Positions 50,900-59,645 of a DNA stretch of 64,000 nt are shown piece by piece. The position numbers and the translations under genes were made by a program. Origin of the DNA: Inquilinus ginsengisoli_B. GTDB lineage: Bacteria; Pseudomonadota; Alphaproteobacteria; DSM-16000; Inquilinaceae. Below the pieces are notes generated by a model that searched no databases, was not told the DNA's origin, and saw only the letters and a list, made by a program, of their open reading frames with translations. Where the stretch lies: the NCBI RefSeq assembly GCF_050434925.1, contig NZ_JBNDJK010000001.1:2604001-2668000 (forward strand), read 5' to 3'. Every line of letters starts with the position of its first letter. Position 1 is the stretch's first letter.

Positions 50900-51832
50900 A
50901 TGGCCCTGATGCTGGCCGCTGTGTTCGCCCCGAAGTTCCTGATCGTCTACGCCTATATCGCGTCGGCGCTGTGGGTGCATTTCCGCGGCCAGGTGCGGCA
51001 CCGCTTCACCCGCCAGCTGACCGACCATTCGACCTTCTTCGCGCCGATCAACTGCTTCATGTACCTGTTCTCGAAGGTGCCGAGCACGCCCTATCACGAC
51101 CCGCGCAGCTTCCCGGAGCTGCAGGCGCTGAAGGACAACTGGCATGTGCTGCGCGACGAGGCGCTGCGGCTGCAGGAGGAGGGCGACATCAAGGGCTCGG
51201 ACAAGCTCGACGATGTCGGCTTCAACTCGTTCTTCCGGCGCGGCTGGAAGCGCTACTACCTGAAGTGGTACGGCGACCCGCTGCCCTCGGCCGCGGCGCA
51301 GTGCCCGCGCTCGGTGGCGCTGGTGCAGACCATCCCGAGCCTCAAGGCGGCGATGTTCACCTCGCTGCCGCCGGGCGGCAAGCTGGTGGCGCATCGCGAC
51401 CCCTATGCCGGCTCGCTGCGCTACCATCTCGGCCTGATCACGCCGAATGACGACCGCTGCCGCATCATCGTCGACGGCAAGTCCTACAGCTGGCGCGACG
51501 GCGAGGACGTGGTCTTCGACGAGACCTTCATCCACTACGCCGAGAACTTCTCCGACGAGAACCGGGTGATCCTGTTCTGCGACGTCGAGCGGCCGATGCG
51601 GTTCCGCTGGGCCCTGGCGGTGAACCGCTTCTTCGCCAAATACCTGATCCAGGCCGGCGCCACCCGCAACGCCGACGGCGACAAGGTCTCGGGGCTGAAC
51701 AAGGCGTTCGCCTACATCTATCCGATCCGGTCCTACTTCAAGGGCATCAAGAAGAAGAACCGGAAGCTGTACTACGCGATCAAATACGCCTTCTTCGGCG
51801 GGCTGCTCGGCGCCTTCCTGGTTCTCGCGTAA
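50900..51832 (+). CDS. lpxO: Aspartyl/asparaginyl beta-hydroxylase family, LpxO-like
   Basis: 310 aa. N-terminal membrane helix (FAPKFLIVYAYIASALWVHF) and basic HFRGQVRHRFTRQLTDHSTF, as in the Kdo2-lipid A 2-hydroxylase LpxO. Fe(II)/2-oxoglutarate ligands: HRD in LVAHRDPYAGSLRYHLGL and the distal His in DETFIHYAEN, with Arg of RVILFCDVERP for 2-oxoglutarate. LpxO adds a 2-hydroxyl to a lipid A acyl chain at the inner membrane. C-terminal helix (YAFFGGLLGAFLVLA). Start 50900 (GGAGGT abutting) or 50909. Confidence 0.87.
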   Translation: MALMLAAVFAPKFLIVYAYIASALWVHFRGQVRHRFTRQLTDHSTFFAPINCFMYLFSKVPSTPYHDPRSFPELQALKDNWHVLRDEALRLQEEGDIKGSDKLDDVGFNSFFRRGWKRYYLKWYGDPLPSAAAQCPRSVALVQTIPSLKAAMFTSLPPGGKLVAHRDPYAGSLRYHLGLITPNDDRCRIIVDGKSYSWRDGEDVVFDETFIHYAENFSDENRVILFCDVERPMRFRWALAVNRFFAKYLIQAGATRNADGDKVSGLNKAFAYIYPIRSYFKGIKKKNRKLYYAIKYAFFGGLLGAFLVLA

Positions 51833-51900
51833 CTCCGCCACGCTTCGGCCACGCCCCTGAACCAGGCTTGCCGGTGTTGCCTTCGCCAGGGGTGGCCCTC

Positions 51901-52788
51901 GTGACATCCGACAGCGAACAGACCGCCGCCTTCGACCGCTTCGTCGCCATCGACTGGTCCGGGGCGGTCGGCGCCTATGACGGCGTCGCCGTGGCCGAGT
52001 GCCGGGCCGGCGCCGAGGGGCCGGTGCTGCTGCCGCCGCCCTCCGGCCGGCGCTGGACCCGAACCGCCGTGGCCGGATGGCTCGAGGCCCAGGCCGAAGG
52101 CGGCGGCCGGGTCCTGGCCGGGATCGACTGCGCCTTCTCGCTGCCCTTTGCCGTCGCCGCCGGCTATCTGCCGCCGGGCGGCGATGCCCGGGCGCTGTGG
52201 GCGCTGGTCGATCGGGTCGCCGGCGAAGCGCCGGACTTCCACGGCGCCGGCTTCGCCCGCCATGCCGACTATGTCGCCGATTTCTGGCATCGCGGGCCGC
52301 GCCCGGCCGGCTGGGTCGAGCCGCATCGCGCCGCCGAGATGGCGTGCCGCCGCGACCGGCTGGGCGCGCCCGACAGCCCGTTCAAGCAGTTCGGGCCGAA
52401 GACGGTCGGGCCCGGCGCGCTGGCCGGGATGCGGGTGCTGCACCATCTGCGCAGCCGGCTCGACGGGCGGCTGGCGGTGTGGCCGTTCGAGACGCCGGCG
52501 GCGCAGCCGCTGGTCATGGTCGAGATCTTCCCACGGCTGTTCTGGCGCCGCGCCGGCCGCACCCTCAGCGCCAAGGTGCGCGACCGCGCCGGGCTCGACG
52601 CGGCGCTGGCGCGACTCGGCAGCGGGCCGGCCATCGCGCCCGATCCGCTGACCGACCACGCCACCGACGCGCTGGTGGCCGCGGCCGGGCTGCGGGCGCT
52701 GGCGGCGGACCGTGCAGTCTGGTCGCCGCCGGGCCTCGACCCCGCGACCGCCCGCACCGAGGGCTGGATCTTCGGGGTGCGCGGATGA
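51901..52788 (+). CDS. DUF429-like predicted RNase-H-fold protein
   Basis: 295 aa. FDRFVAIDWSGAVGAY at the start, VLAGIDCAFSLPFAVAAGY, and DHATDALVAAAGLRAL near the end supply the three acidic positions of an RNase-H-like fold, as in DUF429 proteins predicted to be nucleases. Assignment is structural guesswork. GTG 51901 has AGGGG eight bases upstream; 51892 is an alternative. The stop overlaps the next start (ATGA). Confidence 0.65.
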   Translation: MTSDSEQTAAFDRFVAIDWSGAVGAYDGVAVAECRAGAEGPVLLPPPSGRRWTRTAVAGWLEAQAEGGGRVLAGIDCAFSLPFAVAAGYLPPGGDARALWALVDRVAGEAPDFHGAGFARHADYVADFWHRGPRPAGWVEPHRAAEMACRRDRLGAPDSPFKQFGPKTVGPGALAGMRVLHHLRSRLDGRLAVWPFETPAAQPLVMVEIFPRLFWRRAGRTLSAKVRDRAGLDAALARLGSGPAIAPDPLTDHATDALVAAAGLRALAADRAVWSPPGLDPATARTEGWIFGVRG

Positions 52789-53468
52789 GGGCGCTGCGCC
52801 TGGCTCTGGCGGCCGTCGCCGCGCTGGTGGCGGGGCTGCTCGGCCTCGCCATACTCTACATCAGCGTCGCCTTCGCGCTGGCCCTGGTGCCGCTCGGCGG
52901 CCGGGCGCAGCAAGTCGCCGCGAGCGACCCGCCGGCCTATGTCTGCGCCACCCTGACCCACACCGACATCGTGCTGCCGGCATGGGACGGGCTGGTCGAC
53001 TGGACCGCGGTGTTCCCGGATGCGGTGCCGGTCGCCTTCGTGCCGAACCTGCATGTCGCCTTCGGCTGGGGCGACCTGACCTTCTATCGCGAGACGCCGA
53101 GCTGGGCCGATCTCCGCTTCCGCACCGCCATGGCGGCGCTGTTCGGCGGCGGCCCCAGTGCCCTGCACGTCGCCTATGTGCTGGATCCCGCGGGCGTGCC
53201 GGGCTGCAAGCGGCTCGCGCTGGACCGGGTGGGGCGCGAGGCGCTGATCGGCTTCATCCGCGGCACGGCGGCGCTGGACCCGGCCGGGCGCGGCGTGCCG
53301 GTGGCGCCGCCGGGGACCGGAACCCATGAGGCCTTCTACGCCGCGCACGGCACCTACCGCCCCTGGCGCACCTGCAACGTCTGGACCGCCGAGGCGCTGC
53401 GCGCCGCCGGAGTGCCGACCGCGCTGTGGCCGCCGTTCAGCTTCGGCGTGATGTGGCCGCTGGGGTGA
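52785..53468 (+). CDS. DUF2459 (TIGR02117-like) membrane-anchored protein
   Basis: 227 aa. One N-terminal helix (ALAAVAALVAGLLGLAILYI), then a soluble domain: VCATLTHTDIVLPAWDGLVD, VAFGWGDLTFYRETPSWADL, and TCNVWTAEALRAAGVP. The conserved Cys in TCNVWT and His in LTHTDIV suggest a permuted papain-like peptidase site; in other bacteria the family sits near urease genes. ATG overlaps the previous stop by four bases, so translationally coupled. Confidence 0.8.
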   Translation: MRALRLALAAVAALVAGLLGLAILYISVAFALALVPLGGRAQQVAASDPPAYVCATLTHTDIVLPAWDGLVDWTAVFPDAVPVAFVPNLHVAFGWGDLTFYRETPSWADLRFRTAMAALFGGGPSALHVAYVLDPAGVPGCKRLALDRVGREALIGFIRGTAALDPAGRGVPVAPPGTGTHEAFYAAHGTYRPWRTCNVWTAEALRAAGVPTALWPPFSFGVMWPLG

Positions 53469-53471
53469 GGC

Positions 53472-53975
53472 CTACTTCCGTTGCCGGCGCTTGCGCGGCT
53501 CCGGCTTCTTCGGCACGAAGCCCTCCAGGTCGCCGTCCGCCGTCTTGTCGGCATAGGAGATGGCGCGGCCCTGGTAGGGGCCCTGGGCGGCCGAGATGAA
53601 CTGCAGCGTGGTGCCGAGCTCGTAGAGCCTGGCGCAACGCTCCTCGCCCTCGCGGAAGCTCAGGCACAGCTCGTCCCTGTCGTCCGGCACATGCCAGCGG
53701 CCGCGGAACGTGGTGCGCCGGTCGCGGTACCAGAGCTGCCCGTCCGGGGCGAAGTATTCGGTCCAGGCGTCGCCGGCCTTGTCGGTGTTGGTGTCGACCG
53801 AAAAGGTGCCGTAGACGGTCTTGTCGGTCAGCCGCTCGAGCAGCGCCATGCGCGGGATCGGCTTGGCGCCGTGGGCCAGCAGCTGCTCGGCGGTCGGGTC
53901 GGGCGGCAGCGGCTTCGGTGCGCAGCCCGCCAGCACCCCCAGCAGCACGATTCCTGCCACGATCCCGAGCCTCAT
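53472..53975 (-). CDS. Lipoprotein of unknown function
   Basis: 167 aa with lipobox LAGC at about residue 18 and a Pro-rich start (APKPLPPDPTAEQLL). The core (YGTFSVDTNTDKAGDAWTEY, RTTFRGRWHVPDDRDELCLS FREGEERCARLYEL) resembles an alphaproteobacterial lipocalin-like or copper/organic-solvent-tolerance type domain with two Cys; not recognised. Basic tail (KKPEPRKRRQRK). Converges with the DUF2459 gene. Confidence 0.78.
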   Translation of the reverse strand: MRLGIVAGIVLLGVLAGCAPKPLPPDPTAEQLLAHGAKPIPRMALLERLTDKTVYGTFSVDTNTDKAGDAWTEYFAPDGQLWYRDRRTTFRGRWHVPDDRDELCLSFREGEERCARLYELGTTLQFISAAQGPYQGRAISYADKTADGDLEGFVPKKPEPRKRRQRK

Positions 53976-54064
53976 CGCCTGTTCTCCCCGTCCTGGAACG
54001 ACTCGATTCCCCTGTGCGGCGATAATATCCCTTTATGCACGGATGGCGGGAAAAACCTGCGCCA

Positions 54065-54457
54065 TCAAACTCCTTTCAGCGCCACGCCGGCCGCGCTGAC
54101 GCCGAGCCAGACCGCGACCAGGCACAATACCACCGACAGCACCACATTGGCGCCGGCCCGGACCCATTCACCGTCCTGCATCAGCCCCAGGGTCTGCAGG
54201 CTGAAGGAGGAGAAGGTGGTGTAGCCGCCGCAGATTCCGACCATGACGAAGATCCGCATATCCGGGCTGACCAGGAAGCGGCCGTCCGGCCCGGTCAGGC
54301 CGCCGAACAGGCCGATGACGAAGGAGCCGAGGATGTTGACGGCCAGCGTGCCCCAGGGGAAGGTCGCGCCGAAGCGCTCGATCGCCCAGAGGGAGCACCA
54401 GTACCGCGCCATGCCGCCCAGCGCGCTGCCGGCCGCGACCCACAGATATGTCCCCAC
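54065..54457 (-). CDS. crcB: Fluoride channel CrcB/Fluc
   Basis: 130 aa, four helices. Marks: GGMARYWCSLW, FPWGTLAVNILGSFVIGLFG, and GGYTTFSSFSLQTL (the Na+/F- polar track). Exports fluoride as an antiparallel dimer. GTG start at 54457 with GGAGG eight bases upstream. Divergent from rluC 42 bases away, a common alphaproteobacterial pair. I see no clear fluoride riboswitch. Confidence 0.93.
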   Translation of the reverse strand: MGTYLWVAAGSALGGMARYWCSLWAIERFGATFPWGTLAVNILGSFVIGLFGGLTGPDGRFLVSPDMRIFVMVGICGGYTTFSSFSLQTLGLMQDGEWVRAGANVVLSVVLCLVAVWLGVSAAGVALKGV

Positions 54458-54499
54458 GCGACGATCCCCTCCTCGGGTCCCTCGTGCTACACAACGCCG

Positions 54500-55585
54500 A
54501 TGAGCCGAACGCCCTCCCCACCGTCGACCCGCAAAGACCATCCTGCGCCGAAGCCTTCGGCCGACGCCACCCCGCCTTCCGGGAACCCAGCGCCGCGCGC
54601 GGTGCAGACCGTCATGGTGACGCAGGACGACGGCGAGCTGCGGCTCGACCGCTGGTTCCGCCAGCGCTTCCCCGGCCTGACCCATGGCCGGCTGGAGAAG
54701 CTGCTGCGCACCGGGCAGGTCCGGGTCGACGGCAAGCGTGCCAAGGCGGCGCAGCGGCTGGAGACCGGCCAGACCATCCGCATCCCGCCGCTCGACGAGG
54801 CCGCGTCGCAGGCGCCGGTGCCGCGCGCGCCGATGCCGCTGAAGGCGGAGAAGGAGCAGGGCCTGGCGGCGGAGCTGAAGCGCGCCATCCTGCTGATGGA
54901 CGACGACGTGATCGTGCTGAACAAGCCGTCCGGCCTGGCGACGCAGGGCGGCGGCAAGGTCAAGGCGCATGTCGACGGGCTGCTCGACCACCTGCAGTTC
55001 GACGCCAAGGAGCGGCCGCGGCTGATCCACCGGCTGGACCAGGATACCTCGGGCGTGCTGCTGATCGGCCGCACCGCCAAGGCGACGCGGCGGCTCGCCG
55101 AGGCGTTCCGCGAGCGCGCCACGCGCAAGGAATACTGGGCGGTGACCGTCGGCGTGCCGCATCCCCACCGGGGCCGCATCGACCTGGCCCTGGCGCGGTC
55201 GCCGAGCAATGTCGGCCGGGTGGTCGAGGACGACGACGAGGAGGGCCAGCGGGCGGTCACCGACTATTCGGTGGTCGAGGCCGCGGTCCGGCACGCCGCC
55301 TTCGTGGCGATGTGGCCGGTCACCGGCCGCACCCACCAGCTGCGCCTGCACATGGCGGCGCTGAACACCCCGATCCTGGGCGACGGCAAGTACGGCGCCG
55401 GCAAGGCCGTGATCACGGGAGCCGAGCTGCCGCGCCAGCTGCATCTGCACGCCCGCCGGCTGGTGCTGCCGCACCCGACGCGCGGCACCATCGACGTCAC
55501 CGCGCCCCTGCCGCCGCATATGACGACGACCTTCCGCTACTTCGACTTCGACACCAAGGCGAAGCCGGAAGGGCCGGAAGATTAA
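54500..55585 (+). CDS. rluC: 23S rRNA pseudouridine synthase, RluC family
   Basis: 361 aa. Disordered N-terminus (about 45 residues), S4 domain (LDRWFRQRFPGLTHGRLEKL LRTGQVRVDG), then catalytic domain with RLIHRLDQDTSGVLLIGRTA (catalytic Asp) and WPVTGRTHQLRLHMA. Makes pseudouridines in 23S rRNA at positions near 955/2504/2580. First of a rightward group. Confidence 0.95.
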   Translation: MSRTPSPPSTRKDHPAPKPSADATPPSGNPAPRAVQTVMVTQDDGELRLDRWFRQRFPGLTHGRLEKLLRTGQVRVDGKRAKAAQRLETGQTIRIPPLDEAASQAPVPRAPMPLKAEKEQGLAAELKRAILLMDDDVIVLNKPSGLATQGGGKVKAHVDGLLDHLQFDAKERPRLIHRLDQDTSGVLLIGRTAKATRRLAEAFRERATRKEYWAVTVGVPHPHRGRIDLALARSPSNVGRVVEDDDEEGQRAVTDYSVVEAAVRHAAFVAMWPVTGRTHQLRLHMAALNTPILGDGKYGAGKAVITGAELPRQLHLHARRLVLPHPTRGTIDVTAPLPPHMTTTFRYFDFDTKAKPEGPED

Positions 55586-55610
55586 GAGCTCAACGGCGCC
55601 GGAACAAGCG

Positions 55611-55642
55611 CGTTGCCTCTCCCGCGAGCGGGAGAGGCAACG
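55611..55642. repeat. Dispersed hairpin repeat, copy 3
   Basis: Perfect 15-bp arms CGTTGCCTCTCCCGC / GCGGGAGAGGCAACG with a two-base loop, between rluC and the epimerase-like gene. Longest of the three copies. Confidence 0.85.
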
Positions 55643-55680
55643 CAAACTACGAGCGTTCCCTCAAGCGAGCAGATGGAACC

Positions 55681-56223
55681 TTGACGCTGATCATCACCGG
55701 ATCCGAGGGCAATATCGGGCGGCGGCTGCGGCTGGCCTTTCCGGGCTGCATCGGCATCGACCGGGCGGCGGGGGCGGAGATCCGGGTCGACCTGTCGACG
55801 GTCGACTACGGCGAGCCGATGATCGCGTCCGCTCTGCGGGATGCCGATGCGCTGATCCATCTGGCGACCTCGGCGGACCCGGATGCGCCGGAGGCGGTGC
55901 ATTGGCGGGCGGTGAGCGACGCCACCCGGCTGTTCGCGGCCTGTGCGGCGCAGGGCGTCGGGCGGATCGTGGTCGCGTCGTCGGACTGGGCCGCGCCGAA
56001 GCACGGCGCCGCGATCAACAGCTACGGCCGGTCCAAGCTGGCGCTGGGGAGCCTGGCCGCGATGTATGCGGCGGGGCCGCGCTCGGCCCGGGTGATCCGC
56101 GTCGGCTGGGTGCCGCACGACCCGGCGGCGCTGGTCGCGGCGCCGGACTGGCTGAGGCAGAATTACTGGGACGACGACCGGCTGACCGCGGAGTTCCGGC
56201 GCGCCTTGTCTGCCGAGGAGTAG
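55681..56223 (+). CDS. Short NAD-dependent epimerase/dehydratase-like protein
   Basis: 180 aa. Rossmann start TLIITGSEGNIGRRLRLAF, mid-protein ALIHLATSADP and SSDWAAPKHGAAINSYGRSK, which carries a YxxxK pair as in extended SDRs. It is about 100 residues shorter than typical epimerases, lacking much of the substrate domain. TTG at 55681 gives the full first strand; no strong ribosome binding site. The nearby ATG at 55673 is out of frame. One base separates it from the next gene. Confidence 0.72.
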   Translation: MTLIITGSEGNIGRRLRLAFPGCIGIDRAAGAEIRVDLSTVDYGEPMIASALRDADALIHLATSADPDAPEAVHWRAVSDATRLFAACAAQGVGRIVVASSDWAAPKHGAAINSYGRSKLALGSLAAMYAAGPRSARVIRVGWVPHDPAALVAAPDWLRQNYWDDDRLTAEFRRALSAEE

Positions 56224-56224
56224 C

Positions 56225-56785
56225 ATGCCGATCTCTGCCGAAGACGTCATCGCCCAGGCGATGGAGAATCCGGTGAACGCCGCGCTGATGCGGCGGCTGC
56301 CGGGGCTCGGCGTGCCGCAGTGCTTCCTGACCGCCGGCTGCCTGTTCCAGGCGGTGTGGAACCGGCATTCCGGCCAGCCGCCGGAAAATTCGGTCAAGGA
56401 TTACGACGTCTTCTACTTCGACGACAGCGACCTGTCCTGGGAGGCGGAGGATGCGGTGATCCGGCAGGCCGCCGCCCTGTTCGCGGATCTCGGCGCGCCG
56501 GTCGAGGTCAAGAACCAGGCCCGGGTCCATCTCTGGTATCGGCAGCGCTTCGGCGGCGCCTATCCGCAGCTGCGCTCGGCGACCGACGGCATCGACCGCT
56601 ACCTGGTGCAATGCACCTGCATCGGCATCGAGGTGGAAACGGGCCGGCTCTACGCCCCGAACGGGCTCGCGGACATGGCCGAAGGCATCCTCCGGCCCAA
56701 TCCGCTGAACCCGTCGCCCGAGCTGTTCCGCGCCAAGGCCGAGGCGTACCGGGCGCGCTGGCCCTGGCTGACGATCGCGGAATAG
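56225..56785 (+). CDS. Nucleotidyltransferase-fold protein (NTP_transf_6, PF06042-like)
   Basis: 186 aa. FLTAGCLFQAVWNRHSGQPP and NSVKDYDVFYFDDSDLSWEA give the G-x-x-x-W and D-x-D signature of this nucleotidyltransferase-like family; GIEVETGRLYAPNGLADMAE GILRPNP completes it. Substrate unknown. Tightly follows the epimerase-like gene, so co-transcribed. Confidence 0.87.
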   Translation: MPISAEDVIAQAMENPVNAALMRRLPGLGVPQCFLTAGCLFQAVWNRHSGQPPENSVKDYDVFYFDDSDLSWEAEDAVIRQAAALFADLGAPVEVKNQARVHLWYRQRFGGAYPQLRSATDGIDRYLVQCTCIGIEVETGRLYAPNGLADMAEGILRPNPLNPSPELFRAKAEAYRARWPWLTIAE

Positions 56786-56826
56786 ACGAGGGCAGGGCCG
56801 GCGTCGCAGGCCGCGCTTCGGCCCTG

Positions 56827-57444
56827 TTACTTGCCGCGGGCGAGGGCCAGGCCGATGCCGGCGCCGACCAGCAGGCTGCCGGTGATCCGCTGCCGCAGCC
56901 GGCCGTGGCGGGCCAGCAGGGTCCGGGCGCGGCCGGCCAGCAGCGCCCAGCTGCCGTCGAGCGCCACGGCCAGCAGCAGGAACACCGCCGACAGCAGCGC
57001 CACCTGGGCGCCGGCCGGCCGCGCCGGGTCGATGAACTGCGGGAAGAAGGCGCCGTAGAACAGCAGCGTCTTCGGGTTGGTCAGCGACACCAGCACAGCG
57101 CGGCCGTAGATCGCGCCGGCGGATTTCGGCTGCGCCGCAACCTGGGTCAGGTCGGCCGGCGGGGCGCGCCAATGGGCGATGCCGAGCCAGACCAGATAGG
57201 CGACGCCGATCCAGCGCAGCGTCTCGAACCAGCCGCCGGCGGTGCCCAGCGCCTCGGCCATGCCAAGGGCGGTGAGGCCGAGCTGCAGCACCATGGCCGA
57301 GCTGGTGCCGAACACGGTCAGCAGGCCATAGCGCGGTCCCCAGGCGACGCTGTTGGCCACGATCAGGGCGACGTTCGGCCCCGGGATCAGCATGACCAGG
57401 GTGACGGCGGCAATGAAGGCGAGGAGGAGGTGCAGGTCGATCAT
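56827..57444 (-). CDS. LysE/RhtB-family amino-acid exporter
   Basis: 205 aa with six helices. LLAFIAAVTLVMLIPGPNVA LIVANS contains the family PGPN motif, and VSLTNPKTLLFYGAFFPQFI the NPK motif. Exports amino acids such as homoserine or threonine; substrate not determinable. ATG 57444 with GGAGAG upstream. Confidence 0.93.
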   Translation of the reverse strand: MIDLHLLLAFIAAVTLVMLIPGPNVALIVANSVAWGPRYGLLTVFGTSSAMVLQLGLTALGMAEALGTAGGWFETLRWIGVAYLVWLGIAHWRAPPADLTQVAAQPKSAGAIYGRAVLVSLTNPKTLLFYGAFFPQFIDPARPAGAQVALLSAVFLLLAVALDGSWALLAGRARTLLARHGRLRQRITGSLLVGAGIGLALARGK

Positions 57445-57691
57445 CGGGCTCTCCGAAGGCAGGAAGCCGGCGAGGATCAACAAAAACCCCGCCGGAGTGG
57501 CGGGGCGTCGTGCGTCGGGCCGTCAGCCGCCGGTCAGGAAGACCGCAGCCTCGTCCCGGGCGCGCAAGCGACAGCGACCGCCGGATTGCGGCGGCGTTGT
57601 TGCAGGCGATGGGAAGCGGCTCGAAGCATGGCGGCAAGATAAGGGGCGGGGCCGGCACGGTCAATCCGGCAGAAAATCCCGCCCCCGGCGG

Positions 57692-58939
57692 TCAGGCCGA
57701 TGCGCCGGCGCGGGTCGAGGCGGCGGCGGTGAGGCGAATGGTGCGATGCATCCAGCACAGCGAGGCGGCGACGATGAAGAACAGCAGCAGGAAGCAGCTC
57801 GACCACAGACCGGTCACGTCCTTCAGAATCCCGAAGGCGACCGGCAGGACGAAGCCGCCGAGCCCGCCGATCATGCCGACCACACCGCCGACGGCCCCGA
57901 TGCTCTCGGGGTAGTAGGCGGCGATGTGCTTGAAGACCGCGGCCTTGCCGAGGCTCATGACGAAGCCGAGCGCGAAGACGACGACGACAAAGACGATCGG
58001 GCCGATCGCGAAGGGCGACGCCGCCGGCAGGGCGAGGATCAGCGTCGCCACGGCGGAGACCATGAACACCAGATACATCACGGCCCTGGCGCCGATCCGG
58101 TCCGACAGGACGCCGCCATAGGCGCGGAAGACGCTGCCGGGGATCGAATAGGCGGTCGCGAGCATGCCGGCGGTCTCGAGGTTGAACCCGTAGGCCCCGA
58201 CGAGATATCGCGGCAGCCAGAGCGACAGGGCGACGAACCCGCCGAAGGCGAAGAAATAGTAGAGCGAGAAGCGCCAGACCCGCGGATTCTTCAGCGGGAC
58301 GAATTCCTGCAGGAAGGGCTTCGGCGCGGCTCCGTGGAGCCTGCGCTTGCGGTATTCCGGGTCGTCGCTGGTCGTGAACCAGAACACGACGGCCATGACG
58401 GCGAGGGCCAGGGCCCAGATTTCCGCCACCGCCTGCCAGCCCCAGGCCAGAAGGACGAAGGGGGCGAGGAACTTGGTCACCGCCGCGCCGACATTGCCGG
58501 CACCGAAGATGCCGAGCGCCGTGCCCTGCCTTTCCGGCGGGAAGAACGGCGACACATAGGCGACGCCCACGGCGAACGACCCGCCGGCGAGGCCGACGCC
58601 GAGGCCCGCGATCAGCATCTCCGGGTAGGTGCTGGCGCGGGACAGCAGAAACGTCGCCAGGGCGGCGGACAGCATCGTTGCGGTGTAGACGACCCTGCCG
58701 CCGTACCGGCCGGTCCAGATGCCCAGCAGGATGCGGCTGAGCGATCCTGTCAGCACCGGCAGACCGATGAGAAGACCGAATTCGGCTTCGCTCAGGCCGA
58801 GCTCCTGCTTGATGCGAATGCCGATGATCGCGAACAGCGTCCAGACCGCGAAGCACAGGGTGAAGGCCACGGTCGAGATCCACAGCGCCCGATTGGCGGC
58901 GGCGGTCGAGCTTGCAGGCGGTTGATTGACGTCGGCCAT
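57692..58939 (-). CDS. narK: NarK/NasA-type nitrate/nitrite MFS transporter
   Basis: 415 aa, 12 helices. The nitrate signature region is seen as AGLGVGLAGGSFAVGVAYVS and GIFGAGNVGAAVTKFLAPFV, with the second signature around MSLGKAAVFKHIAAYYPESI GAVGGVVGMIGGLGG. Imports nitrate or exports nitrite. No nitrate reductase, regulator or nas genes are adjacent. Start 58939 (MADVNQPP). Confidence 0.93.
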   Translation of the reverse strand: MADVNQPPASSTAAANRALWISTVAFTLCFAVWTLFAIIGIRIKQELGLSEAEFGLLIGLPVLTGSLSRILLGIWTGRYGGRVVYTATMLSAALATFLLSRASTYPEMLIAGLGVGLAGGSFAVGVAYVSPFFPPERQGTALGIFGAGNVGAAVTKFLAPFVLLAWGWQAVAEIWALALAVMAVVFWFTTSDDPEYRKRRLHGAAPKPFLQEFVPLKNPRVWRFSLYYFFAFGGFVALSLWLPRYLVGAYGFNLETAGMLATAYSIPGSVFRAYGGVLSDRIGARAVMYLVFMVSAVATLILALPAASPFAIGPIVFVVVVFALGFVMSLGKAAVFKHIAAYYPESIGAVGGVVGMIGGLGGFVLPVAFGILKDVTGLWSSCFLLLFFIVAASLCWMHRTIRLTAAASTRAGASA

Positions 58940-59155
58940 CGATGCTCCAGACGCGATACTGACCTGGCCTCGGCGGCCGGATCGCATCTCGCAGGAACCG
59001 TGCCAACTTGCCGGTCGCGGAGAGGGAGTAGGAATTCTCGGGACCAAGCCATCCCGCCCAGCGGCCTGCCGCCGCCGGATCGCTCAAGAACCGGTCACAT
59101 GACCATCGATGCTGCCCAATTCCGGGGCAGCGCGGATTGGGGCCGGCCGCAGCCG
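58940..59155. other. Spacer upstream of narK
   Basis: 216 bases, moderately GC-rich. I see no convincing promoter, NNP/FNR box or gene in it. Confidence 0.4.
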
Positions 59156-59545
59156 TCAGCCGGGCTGGGGGGCCGAGGTCATCCAGCCGACGACGGCGCC
59201 GGTCGGGTCGCGGACGATGGCGATGCGGCCGACGCCCGGCACCTCGAAGATGTCGCGCATCAGGGAGCCGCCGACCTGCTGCGCCGCGGCGACGCGGGCG
59301 TCGACGTCGTCGACCTCGATATAGGCGAACCAGTGCGGCGGCACCTGGTCCATGCCGGGCAGGTTCCGGATATCGAAGATGCCGCCGACCATCCGGTCGC
59401 CGACCTTGGCGATCAGGTACTCGCCGCCGGCCGCCATCGGCATCGACTCGACAGTCCAACCCAGAGTCCTGGCGTAGAAGTCGCAGGCGGCCTGGGGATC
59501 ACGGGTGTTCAGCTCGTTCCAGACGAAGGTGCCGTGTTCGGGCAT
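59156..59545 (-). CDS. VOC-superfamily protein, glyoxalase-like
   Basis: 129 aa. GTFVWNELNTRDPQAACDFY ARTLGW and PHWFAYIEVDDVDARVAAAQ match the PF00903 group (hydroxylase/ring-cleavage-like VOC proteins). The end IAIVRDPTGAVVGWM lacks the usual metal-ligand Glu. Solo gene. Confidence 0.87.
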   Translation of the reverse strand: MPEHGTFVWNELNTRDPQAACDFYARTLGWTVESMPMAAGGEYLIAKVGDRMVGGIFDIRNLPGMDQVPPHWFAYIEVDDVDARVAAAQQVGGSLMRDIFEVPGVGRIAIVRDPTGAVVGWMTSAPQPG

Positions 59546-59645
59546 CGTTGCCTCCCATCGGACGGCGGAGCGCCACCATCCGGAGAGGGTATCATGGTTT
59601 CGGTGACGATCCCGCGGCGGCCGGCGCCTGCCGGCTCACGACCCG

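Noticed and set aside
55673..55675. ATG 55673 as epimerase-like start
   Set aside because: Not in the frame that encodes GSEGNIG.
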